Source: Diphasiastrum complanatum (taxonomy: Eukaryota > Streptophyta > Lycopodiopsida > Lycopodiales > Lycopodiaceae). Taken from it: a DNA stretch of 64,000 bases. Where the stretch lies: positions 36,539-100,538 of the forward strand of contig MU831851.1 of the NCBI GenBank assembly GCA_029204225.1, given 5' to 3'. This document shows positions 45,561 through 55,485 of the stretch, one piece after another. How positions within the stretch are numbered: position 1 is the first letter of the stretch; the number at the start of each line of letters is the position of its first letter. Both the position numbers and the translations under genes were made by a program. The notes under the pieces were generated by a model. It was not told where the DNA came from, did no database searches, and worked only from the letters and a program-made list of their open reading frames with translations.

Positions 45561-46083
45561 ATATTGATTTCCAATGTAAAGTGACATTTCAATTAGAGAT
45601 TCTTGTAAATTGAGGTTACGTGAAGGTGATGTTACTAGATTGGAGAGAGTCAGGCCCAATAAGAAAATTCATCTCCTAGTGTATTTCGAAAGGTCAATAT
45701 AGTACTTTAGTCCAACGATAGATAATTTGAGAATTATTCCATCTCTGAGTACTTATTTGATATTGAAATCAAACTAAGGATTGATTGTTAGCTTTTTAAC
45801 TTGATCTTCATGATTGGCCGACTGCTCATCCAGTCTATCATGTAAATTTAGTTTATGTGATGATGATAGTTGGATATATTAAAGATTTTGTCCATTTGGA
45901 TGACTTATCGCTCAATGTACCTTTGGACCCTGAAAGAGTACTCATTGTTCTATCTCTGAGTGCTTGCTTAGGTTGGTTGGGCAGATTGAGGATAATGATT
46001 AATGGAAAAGAGTTAAAAGCATACAAATTAAGTCTTCTCTACTTACTCGTTTTGAGGACATAACTGGTTTAAGAGAGGAAGAA
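45561..46083 (+). pseudogene. Element H: probable gypsy pol C-terminal end and polypurine tract
   Basis: Plus strand. PTAHPVYHVNL (near 45815-45850) resembles the IHPVFHVSLL motif found after the integrase of plant Ty3/gypsy elements. It is followed by VHLDDLSLNVPLDPERVL and a basic LRIMINGKELKAYK stretch in the position of the LRN(K/R)E motif. The sequence AAGAGAGGAAGAA just before the 3' LTR (46069-46082) is the polypurine tract. The assignment rests on these short matches only. Confidence 0.5.
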
Positions 46084-46523
46084 TGTTATGTCCATGTCCA
46101 ATATGAGGGATTTGGAATAATTCCTGACATGGATAGCTCGTCACTCAAGTGTATGTGCTTATTAGTTATGCCTTGTCAATCCGGGCTTGGCCAGTAAAGT
46201 AATTAATAATCATATGAGGGCCCGGACCTATAATTGGACATAGGAGCACTTGCATGGTGTCTGACTGCTATAATGCAAGAATAGGAGGTCATTTACTATT
46301 CTAGGCTGATGGGGATTCTAAGAGGAATATTCTCTCCTCATGGGAGAGAATATATAGTAGTGGAAACTCACCCATCTACCTATTGGATTTTCTAATCCTT
46401 GTAACCTAGATCCCCTTCTCTCTTGCATGCCATTTCCTGTTCGTTGGGTGGTTCTGCTCCATAGGTGTCCTTTTGGTTGCATGCAATAGGATCCAACCAG
46501 ATCTTCACTAGGCGATCTTTATA
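46084..46523 (+). repeat. Element H 3' LTR (440 bp)
   Basis: It starts TGTTATGTCCATGTCC after the polypurine tract and ends GGCGATCTTTATA (the normal CA has become TA). It is the uninterrupted reference for the split 5' LTR. Confidence 0.9.
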
Positions 46524-46984
46524 AGGATACTCCTCCGTGTGCGAGCAAACCCGAGAGGTCCTCCTCCTTCCTTCACTACCATCTCCTTGCAAGCTCTTCA
46601 AAATGAGTTATGGCTACCACTTGTGGATCGATTAGGTTGTTTTCTCCCTCCACGGCTAGTCCTGGCCTCCTAGCTAATGCCTCGTGATGCTAGGACACCC
46701 AAGATCAGCCTCTGACAACATCAAAATCCATTTTCAATTGAGAGAGAACTTTTTGCTTTGAAAACTCTAGTTGGGAGAAGAAGGGAGATTTCTTGGGCTT
46801 TGCTCAACCTTCTGTTGAGCTTCTTCTTGTAGCTACCACCATCACTAAAGTCACCCTATCTATGGTGTTCTAATGCAATTTACAGCTCTTCTATTAGTGT
46901 CCAATTGCCCGCTAACTACGAAAAAAGTGGAGTCTCAAGACATGAGCTTCCATAAATCTAAAAGTTAAGAAAGAATGTTAATTA
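46524..46984. other. Flank right of element H
   Basis: No recognised gene; somewhat richer in C and G than the surroundings. Confidence 0.4.
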
Positions 46985-47235
46985 GAAATATAGTTCCAAA
47001 CTTGTCACATTTCCAAAACCTTTTGATAATTGTAAATTAGGTCAATTTAGGTATTAATATGAGCAATTTAGAATATTAATATATGTCAGTAGCCAACAAG
47101 GACTATCACCAGCATTGTAGAAGTCGTAATCTTCATGACAAATGCAAGATTACGCAGTTTACATTAATTCTTGCTTTGCCCAAAAACTGCTCTTGCAACT
47201 CAATATTTTTTGGTTTTAAATGGAACTTGGGTACG
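46985..47235 (-). repeat. Dispersed repeat I, copy 2
   Basis: Reverse complement of 26755-27005 with scattered substitutions and small indels. Confidence 0.8.
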
Positions 47236-47352
47236 CAAAACCAATAAAGAATAGAACTGCCATTTTTTCAATTTTTGGAAGTATAGAAAACAACTCTGTT
47301 GGCCTTGTTTTCTAGAATTAACAAGCCATTGAGATTTTAACACGAGTTGGTT

Positions 47353-48330
47353 TTAGCACATTTTTGTGTGCATGCACACAAAAGTGTGCATAAACCCTTC
47401 ATCACTGGACGAGACATAACATGCCATGAAATGATACCCAGCAACTATAGTTATCTGGTTCAAATAACACCATTGGATGAAGTGGGATCGATTGAAGACC
47501 TGTCTAGAAATTGTTTTTTTTTTTAAATTTAACCAATTTTCACAAAGAAAGTCTTGAAAAATGGTCGACCATGATTGAACACATCCTTGCAAACCCGATG
47601 AAACAAAGGAAACCATAACATTGTCACCAATACTTCCAATATAGTAGAAGTTATATTCCAAATCTTCTAGCCGATTGTCTACATTAATGGAGTGAATGCT
47701 TCCATCAAAGGTAGGACTAAGCTATTTAGACAATCGCTGGTTGTAACAATAAGGATTCCGTTGAGTAGTGACCTTCCACCATTCATTGATATGTTTTATT
47801 GATAAGTGCTTCAGAGCAAGTGCATGAATTAGTGGCATCAATGGATTTGGACAAATTTGGTTGAAGCACATGTCTGATAGGCATTTAAAGAAAATACACA
47901 TAATAGTCCAAACATTTTATATACTTGAATTTTGTCTTCTGAACCCATGCCAAGAATTGCTGATTAATTGTTGTACAGAACCAGTTTGTTTGAGATATTC
48001 AAATGATTTCACATAAAATCTGGTAATACTATCAATGCAAGCAATTCTGAATTGACTCCAAAGCTTTCTGATTGGATGTTCTTAAGTATCCCACCATGCT
48101 CAAACTTGTCCTTGAAAGAACAATTAAACGAATAGATTTTATCCTCTTCAAAATAATGGCAATAACAAAAACAAGCTTCTAATTTAGTCAACCATGAATC
48201 ATCAATGCTGATTCAACTTGTTTGTCTATCAAATGAAAGGCTGTAACGTACAATTTCAGATTGTATTTCATCAATAGATGGAAGTCGAATGTTTTTACTA
48301 TAACGATAATCCATCATTAATGACTAATGA
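47353..48330 (-). pseudogene. Decayed coding region of unknown identity
   Basis: Minus-strand frames that look protein-like over about 950 bp: RYSKNIRLPSIDEIQSEIVR (48300-48230), KLEACFCYCHYFEEDKIYSF and FKDKFEHGGILKNIQSESFG (48190-48050), CPNPLMPLIHALALKHLSIK (about 47850), RLEDLEYNFYYIGSIGDNVM and VSFVSSGLQGCVQSWSTIFQ (47660-47560), ending in GYHFMACYVSSSDEGF. Three frames are used, so either introns or frameshifts are present. No retroelement motif is visible. It might be a host-gene fragment, because the DYRYS..RLPSIDE segment ends near a GT. I do not recognise the family. Confidence 0.45.
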
Positions 48331-49009
48331 AGACTTGAGGACTATGAATTCACCGACTAGAATTTATTCAGAATGGTATTTCACAGGCTGGTAAAATGCT
48401 CTTCTCCATCCACTTAAATATTCGGAGTCCTCGAGGAATGAAATGATTGCGAATGGAGAGTGAAATGAAGTAGCAGTTATAGAGCTTCTTGAAAAAAAAT
48501 AAATTGAAAAGAATATTGTAAAAAATAATAATTACAAAATTTCAATAAATTCTTCATCTTAGGCTCGTCGTTCTGATCACTTTTTGTTTTTACTCAACTA
48601 AAATCCGAGCTTAAATAAAAAAGTTATGGGCGTTAAGAGAATGATAAGGAAAGTAATTAGTTGAAACTTAGAAAAGGGGGTCCTTATAAATTTTTTTTAC
48701 AAATTGGAGTGGATAACACTTTGACATCCATGAAACATTTCAGTGTTTGGGAGACATTAATAGGAACCATAAAAAATTACAATATTAATGACAAAACTTT
48801 ATTTTAAACAGCTATCTGTATGGTGCATTTGGGTGCTCGTGGAAGATTGTGGGAACTGTAAATTTCTTTTCGAAAAAACTTAGGAAATTCATATTCTGGC
48901 ACGGAAGAGGGGAGAGGGAAGAAAAATTTCACAAAATATTCCCTGATGAAATATCCAAAGAATATTCCTTGGAGGGCGGCATGGTGTAGCGCAGAATCTC
49001 TCTGGCCGC
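48331..49009. other. No feature recognised
   Basis: AT-rich sequence without long frames or repeats I can match. Confidence 0.4.
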
Positions 49010-49011
49010 GT

Positions 49012-49060
<49 letters not shown>
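49010..49060. repeat. Compound microsatellite (CG)n(AG)n
   Basis: About 15 bp of alternating CG followed by about 36 bp of AG. A second AG run lies at 49137-49164. Confidence 0.95.
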
Positions 49061-49064
<4 letters not shown>

Positions 49065-49131
49065 GAGGGGGTGGGGTTTACAAGTGTCACGAGTGAGGGG
49101 ATAGGTAGGGTACGACCAGGAAGCGCGGAGG

Positions 49132-49165
<34 letters not shown>

Positions 49166-49168
<3 letters not shown>

Positions 49169-50352
49169 GTGCCGTAATGCCAAGTTTTCAATTTTTTTTT
49201 ATGTTTTTGATGCGCCTCCAGAGATGGAATTTGATTGCATCATGTGAAATTTGCTGATATTTTCAGAATTCTGATTCTTCAGTAAACACATCATCGATTC
49301 TCTGCAAAATGTAGGAAAGAAAAAAATTTCAGACAGGTCATTACGCAGCTCAAGGGTAGGGCCAGACCTGCACGGAAGACCCGAGGGGCACATGCCTTCC
49401 CCCCCACTAACTGCAGGGAGGGAGGGCGTCGGAGTAGAGAGAGAGGGAGAGGTCCGGGTATTTGTGCAAACATGTGCGAGTTTGAAAGGTGTCTGGGAAG
49501 AGAGGAGAAATAGGTAGTTTATTTGCAAGTTTGAGAGGTGTCTGGGAAGAGGAGGAGAAATAGGTAGAGAGGCTAGGTTGCCTTAGGCATGCAAGTTTAT
49601 GTTGACCGGCGAGTTTGAACAGTCAAATTTTTTATATCTTAGAAACTTTCAAAACGCAAGGCTGAAAAAAGTTTACTGAAGAACGAAATTTCAAAGTTGA
49701 AGAAATGAAGTGCTTCTCTCTCACTTGGAAAAATCCAAAAGAAAATTTTCAGAATTCTGGCAAATCCGACCCACCTCCACTAATTTGATCATGACTTCCT
49801 CAATGTTGATCCAAGTAACAAAAGCTTAGTAGCTCTAAAAAGCTAACAACGAGATCTATCAGTCTATAGGATTAGATCAATGATTGAAGGTGATTTGGTA
49901 GGTCAAACTAGCAACAGAACATGGCTGAAATTTCTTAAAGAAGAGAATTAGCAAAACTAGAGCTAGAAAACAAGATTTGTCATAACTTTTTGAATACTAA
50001 TCCAAATGACCTACCATATGGATCAGATCAAGAAAAGAAACTTAGATAAAAACTCAATAGAATTTGAAAAATTCACACAAAGTGAAAGGCGAACTCTAAT
50101 CACCTATTTGGACAACGTTTGGGAAAATTGCAATAACTTTTGCATCTCTTATCCAAATTGCTTGCAAATTGGTGCAAATGAAAGCTGAAACAAAGCTCTA
50201 GCTATATATGGAATCAAAAAATAAAGACCTAATTGAATTCTCAAAATTTGTCTAAATAGAATTGTAAATTTAAAATTTAGAAAGTAGCATAAAAAAAGCT
50301 ACCAAAATAATAAACTCATCAAATCTAGGATCATCATGAATCATGGATCTAT
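49166..50352 (-). other. Probable leader of a minus-strand LTR element
   Basis: No gene. Three diverged blocks near 49790, 49978 and 50131 share the pattern CATRACTT...ATCCAAAT...GAAAGCT, suggesting an old tandem array of about 150-200 bp units. It lies inward of the PBS-like site at 50353. Confidence 0.4.
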
Positions 50353-50364
50353 GCTCCAATACCA
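50353..50364 (-). promoter_or_regulatory. Degenerate primer-binding site
   Basis: In sense TGGTATTGGAGC, two changes from TGGTATCAGAGC. It lies 8 bp from the presumed LTR edge. Confidence 0.5.
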
Positions 50365-50372
50365 AGAAATTT

Positions 50373-51018
50373 TGTGTGCCAAATCTAAGCTAATAGCAAT
50401 TACAATGGAAGTAAAGCTAAGAGCAAAAAAATTACAAAACATTCAAGATAGCATATCCATAGAGAGCTAGAAATACAAGGATCTCCATAGAATCTCAATC
50501 GAAATGAAAGGAAGAGTACAAATCAATGGAAATGGAGCATGGATTCATGTAGGTAAGGACATGAGACCTAGCAATTAAGATCCCCATAGCTCACATTCAC
50601 AAGGAGGAAACAAGAAGCTCTCACTTGCAAATGAGCCAAAAGATCCACAAATTGATGTCTCTTGCCTAGCTATAGACAATGCTCTTACTTAACTAAACAT
50701 AACTATCTTGAGGGCTAGTTAGCCCTTGTTAAGTGTTATTTAAACTACATTGGGCCCTTATTGGCCTATTATCCTCATTAGCTACTTTGGAGGTCCTAAA
50801 GAGGGAACTATCTTGTTCTTAAGGCTAATAGCTCCTTTTGGGCCTACAAAGCTTACATTAGATATTATCTTGCATGTATAAGCATGGATGTACTAAGTAT
50901 ATGACAGTCCCACTACCGAATCAATGCGCATTTGCACAAAGCAAAAGTGAGACACTGGAGGAGGCGCGCGTTGAACCGATATCCTAAAAAATGTAAGAAT
51001 AAGCATATATGTAGTATT
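50373..51018 (-). repeat. LTR-like repeat, copy 2 of 2
   Basis: From 50465 to 51018 it is nearly identical to 11475-12027 and ends at the same point (GTAGTA). The proposed left edge TGTGTGCC follows the degenerate PBS. The near identity over the last 350 bp suggests recent copying compared with most of the window. Confidence 0.7.
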
Positions 51019-52399
51019 AAGTGTGAAGTACGATTAGGTTTAGGGCTTAAGTAGGAAGTGTCTACTCAACCTTTGGGAGTAGCAAAGTTCTTGCTTAGGC
51101 CATTGTTTGTTGTATCAAGTCTTTGGATCGAATCTGAGTCTTCACACTTTTCACATTACTGATCTTTGGTTTTTGGATGATCACACACTTCAAAAACGTT
51201 TGCAAATTGGAGGCGGCATAGCCGCTGTGCCGAAGTGGAGAATCTAGAATATTTCATCTGAAAATTAGACTAATCCCAATAGTTTTCATCTTATTTGTAC
51301 TAATATCGGTTCAACGTGCAAAAGCCCAAAAAGATCCCGAGAGGTTGTAGATCTGCGTGCCAAATTTATATTGCCAGTTGTCCGTACATATTGAATTAGC
51401 ACACAAACAGCCAAGTCAAGGACTAGGAGTCGTACCTATGCGCGATGAACCGATATCCAGACGTGAAATGCAAACATAACCTGAAGGTAAAGTTTTTTTA
51501 TGGTCTTGTTTGTACAATCACAAGAGAAATCAGAACATGCTCATAGGAATTTCACTCAAGAAGATTGCCATGAACAAGGAGCTTCACAATTGTCAAGAAC
51601 TCGTGGAAGATCTTTTTTATTCACTCAAGAGGAATTGACAATACAATCAAAAGCTCCCTCACAAGAGAGGGGGGTCCTTAAATAAGTAAGAGCGCTGCCC
51701 ATGTGGAGCCTATAAAGTGTATGCTGAAGCCAACCGTGATGTCAGAAATAAAAAATAATGACCTGCAATTTTTGGCTTACCATGCACCGCTCTTTCGCCA
51801 AATTGAAAGCCAAACTAGCGTCGCTTTTCGAAATACTTCTCGTCACCGCAATTCCACCAATTTAGAAATTACAAGTGAAAAAAGCCCTTCCACTAGAGGT
51901 CACCATGAAAAGGTGCGTCAGTCTAAATTATTTAAGGGGTCTACACTTATTTACATTGCCTAGGAAACATTACTAGCTCCTACATGGTCGTTCCTTCTCT
52001 GGAATACACCATGTAGGCTCACATAGAAAATTATTGTCATCCTAGCTAGTAATCCTCGGCTCTCATGCTCGGCTCTCAGCTTCCTCTGCTCTCCTAAGAC
52101 CTCCTCGGTCATGGGTGAGAGATACTTAGTGTCTTCAGCTTGGCTCAGCATCTGGAGATTCTCTGGAATCCGCTAACATTATCTACCCCTAATATGTTGC
52201 AGGACCAACTGCTACACAGGTGATGTCGTTCCGTTAGGTACTTGAAAAAGCGTGGATCTTCGTTCGCTTCCATAAAACCAGGTGCTTATTATCCGCAAAA
52301 CTGTTTCGCAAAATTGAAGATTTCTCAATGGCCGCTATCTTCCAGCCCTCTTGAGAACCTCTTGCGAGTCCTGCTTGCCTTGTCATCTCGCTGTCTATT
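51019..52399. other. Unassigned stretch with an inverted ATATCGGTTCAAC motif
   Basis: No gene. ATATCGGTTCAACGTGC at 51303 is the inverse of GCGCGTTGAACCGATATCC (50966) and GCGCGATGAACCGATATCC (51440). A plus-strand reading near 51500-51680 (QEKSEHAHRNFTQEDCHEQG) is short and has no known family. Confidence 0.4.
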
Positions 52400-53072
52400 T
52401 TTGCTCGCTCATTTTTTTCCCCAGGTTTTCGAATACTTGGAAGCGGAACTTACTTATGTAGTTTAGTGGCCCCAGGTACGCCCATATCTTTTCGATGAAG
52501 CCCATCTCCTACCAGTCTTCTATCATGGTGACGTATCGTGATGACATGAAGGCCGCTCTGTAGTATAGTCGGGCCATCATCTCATGGTCTTCCTCTGATT
52601 GGAGGACTACATTGGGATTGATCCTGATCGGATCCAAACCATGATCCCAAAAACATTCTTGCTGCATTAGAAAGGCCATTGATATGCAATATTCGACGCT
52701 TTCCTGCTCGCATAGATCGGCACTGGTCTTGTATTTGTGCCCGAAGTCCAGCAACTATAGCCTTAGGTCATCCAGGGAGATTTTTTCTAAAATTCCTGGA
52801 ATCACTGGCCTGTTCACCAATTCAACCCATGGCTTTTCTTTCGGCCATGGATTTTTTCGTTTGAGCGGCATGTAGAATGGGTCAATTCGTTTCCATGTCG
52901 GTGCCCTTAGGTATTCTTGCAGCCGCCTGCTATCTTTTAAGACCTTGCTCCGCCATTCAGTTTGCTGATCTCAGCCCTGGTGGAGTATTGGCTTTGATCT
53001 ATCTCCTCTCTGCCTCCCCTCATGTTAGAAGAATATTTTCTTTCAAATTTCTCTGACTCTTTGGTATTGGCC
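52400..53072 (-). pseudogene. Unknown hydrophilic protein, frameshifted
   Basis: Minus strand. It begins with ATG at 53072 (MANTKESEKFERKYSSNMRG, then REEIDQSQYSTRAEISKLNG), then after a frameshift near 52940 reads LKDSRRLQEYLRAPTWKRID, PFYMPLKRKNPWPKEKPWVE, LVNRPVIPGILEKISLDDLR, a stop, and LLDFGHKYKTSADLCEQESV to MSSRYVTMIEDW; one more stop is followed by MGFIEKIWAYLGPLNYISKF. About 200 residues in all, with no retroviral motif. The start lies 13 bp from the repeat at 53085, so it may be the first ORF (gag-like) of an undescribed element. Family unknown. Confidence 0.5.
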
Positions 53073-53084
53073 ATTAGCTACGAG

Positions 53085-53410
53085 GGCAATACCAACATAT
53101 AAATCAATTTTCCATCTATAATTAACCATAAACCATAACCCTAACAATATTAACGATGGAATGAATGCATTGAGGAGGCAAAGAGGGCTAACTGGATTCA
53201 AGATCGAGTTGTCTATGCCGATTGGGTATTTTTCCTAGAAATGATGACACCAAAGAGATCGATGGTGTGCAGGTCGTTGATGTTCTTGAACCTCATGGTT
53301 CACCACATTGATCAAGAGAGAAAAGTGTGTCTGCTACTTCAAACTCAAGAACTCTAAAAGGTTGCATGAGGCTCATTTGGATTTAAACAAGTGTCAACAT
53401 GTAACCACTT
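53085..53410 (-). repeat. Direct repeat II, copy 1
   Basis: About 330 bp matching 63378-63720 in the same orientation (shared ACGAGGGCAATAC, AACATATAAATCA, TTCTTGAACCTCATGGTTCA, CACTTTGAAGTGT). It abuts the start of the unknown ORF at 52400-53072 and may be its leader or LTR, which gives the minus orientation. Confidence 0.8.
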
Positions 53411-53885
<475 letters not shown>

Positions 53886-53934
53886 ATAATGATTTTTTTT
53901 AGCTATTTTTGAGACTCTCATTGGTTGTCTGCAG

Positions 53935-54540
53935 TATTTATCCCTCTTATTTTGTTACACCCATTATAGAGAGTGGATACCCTAGCCAGAAGTCAGGCCA
54001 TAGTCACGGGTCATCTCACCTTTCCTCTATGAGTGAGACTAAACTCATTAGCTACCATGATCAGTTTTCTTCCTCACAACTAGACAAGGTCTTAGAGCTA
54101 CTGCGGGTTCAACACGAGGCTTGTAGCTCCAGTAGATTAGTTGAATACACATTATTGACCGAGGAGATTTAGTCAACTCCTCGTGTAGACCGGTCACATG
54201 TATCCCCTTCCCGTGAGGGTCACTCCGAGGGTCACACCCCCATCCATGGTGCTACTACCAATGCTTCGTCCCGAAACTCTCGGGAGAGGAGGAGGAGCCT
54301 CCTCGGTGTCTCCTGTTGTGGAGGATGTGGCGATGACCCTGATATCTATGATGTGGTCATGAGTCCTACACATTCACGTAGCACATCTCGTCATGGGGAG
54401 TTCCTACTTTGAGAGACACTAACCCAGGAGGTAGCACATACGGCACACGATACTGCAACTCTTGCATCTGTCACACCTCAGATTTCCCAACATGTCCAAT
54501 TTCACCCCTCAAATTTTTCCTCCCTCTAGACCCACTGCCA
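53935..54540 (+). pseudogene. Unknown Ser-rich ORF remnant before element F
   Basis: Plus strand, one frame with about three stops: MSETKLISYHDQFSSSQLDK, VLELLRVQHEACSSSRLVEY, SHVSPSREGHSEGHTPIHGA, SSRNSRERRRSLLGVSCCGG, THSRSTSRHGEFLL, TLTQEVAHTAHDTATLASVT. It is hydrophilic and Ser/Arg-rich. The copia F gag starts directly behind it (near 54545) without its own N-terminus. It may be the gag start of another retroelement joined to F by template switching; no family recognised. Confidence 0.45.
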
Positions 54541-54544
54541 GGGG

Positions 54545-55485
54545 ATGGAATCACTATTTGTGATCCATGATATCTTTGATATTGTTTTAGGAGTTGAGGA
54601 GGAGCCTCAAGCTTCCCAAGAACAATTAAAATACAAGAAGAGGGCTAGATTAGCCTTACATTTTTTTAAGTTGAATGTCATAGCAATGACCTCTTGAAGG
54701 AGGTGGCTTCTTGTGCCTCATCAAAAGAGTCTTCGGATTCAATAAAGAATATTTATGGATCTAATAACACTTCAAGAGTGCTTATGGTAAGAAACTTGAT
54801 CTTGCAAAGCATGAGGGGAAGTGGAGAAAATGGACAAGAGTATGTCCTAAGGATAAAATCTTTGAACAAGGAATTGGGATCTATAGGAGAGAAGATCCAA
54901 GACAATGAACTAGTACAAGTAATTTTGAATGGATTAGGAGATGAGTTCTCTAATCTAGTTCAATCTTTTGCTATTCAAAACCAACTTCCATCCATTGATA
55001 AATTGCATAATGTTCTTGTGGCCGAGGAGAGTAGGCTTCTACACCTCAAAACAAGAATGGGGTCCTTGTCACTACATAATGGTGATGAGAAAGCAAACTT
55101 CACATCAAAAGGCAAAAAAAAGACTCATCCTTTCAAGAAGTTCCAAGGCAAGGAGGCTGAGGCAAAGGATGGAGGATCTACCTCCAAAGGGAAGCAAAAG
55201 AACAAAGCCAAGCTTAAGTATTTCTTTTGTGGGAAGAAAGGACACTTTGCTTCCGAATGTTATAAGAAGAAGAATGCACAAGGGAGTGAAGATCAAGGCA
55301 ACCTTGCACAAGGGGAGGAGGAAGATGATGGCTTCAACACATCCTTGACAGTAGCATCTACACCAAGATCAAGCCAAGAGACATGGTGGATTGATAGTGG
55401 GGCTAGTTCCCACATGTCATTCAACAAGCATTATTTTTCTACTCTACTTTATTGTAATGATTCTAAGAAGTCAATCTACATGTGA
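54545..55485 (+). pseudogene. Copia element F: gag and protease
   Basis: Plus strand, same family as element A. It enters gag at LFVIHDIFDIVLGVEEEPQA, has a stop near 54694, then a 263-codon frame with RIKSLNKELGSIGEKIQDNE, LVQVILNGLGDEFSNLVQSF, LHLKTRMGSLSLHNGDEKAN, the knuckle FFCGKKGHFASEC (first Cys changed to Tyr: KYFFC) and the protease motif WWIDSGASSHMSFNKHYF. It ends in a stop where the frame shifts into integrase. The first gag residues (YYIWK) are replaced by the unrelated ORF upstream. Confidence 0.9.

Larger units (their letters stand above)
40599..46523 (+). mobile_element. LTR element H with an inversion through its 5' LTR
   Basis: A 5.9-kb plus-strand LTR element. The 3' LTR is 46084-46523. 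The 5' LTR is in two pieces: its first 184 bp at 40599-40782 in normal orientation and its last 257 bp at 41717-41973 inverted, followed inwards by the inverted PBS and leader. Turning 40783-41973 around restores LTR (441 bp against 440 bp), PBS and leader in order. Flanking pentamers AAAAT (left) and AGGAT (right) could be a decayed target duplication. A tail reading HPVYHVNL suggests Ty3/gypsy. Confidence 0.85.

Noticed and set aside
49010-49165. Tandem repeats as a CRISPR array
   Set aside because: They are simple CG/AG dinucleotide runs without spacers, in a plant genome.
50966-51460. SINE identity for the GGTTCAA motifs
   Set aside because: No A box, no poly(A) or T tail and no target duplication seen; left as a motif only.
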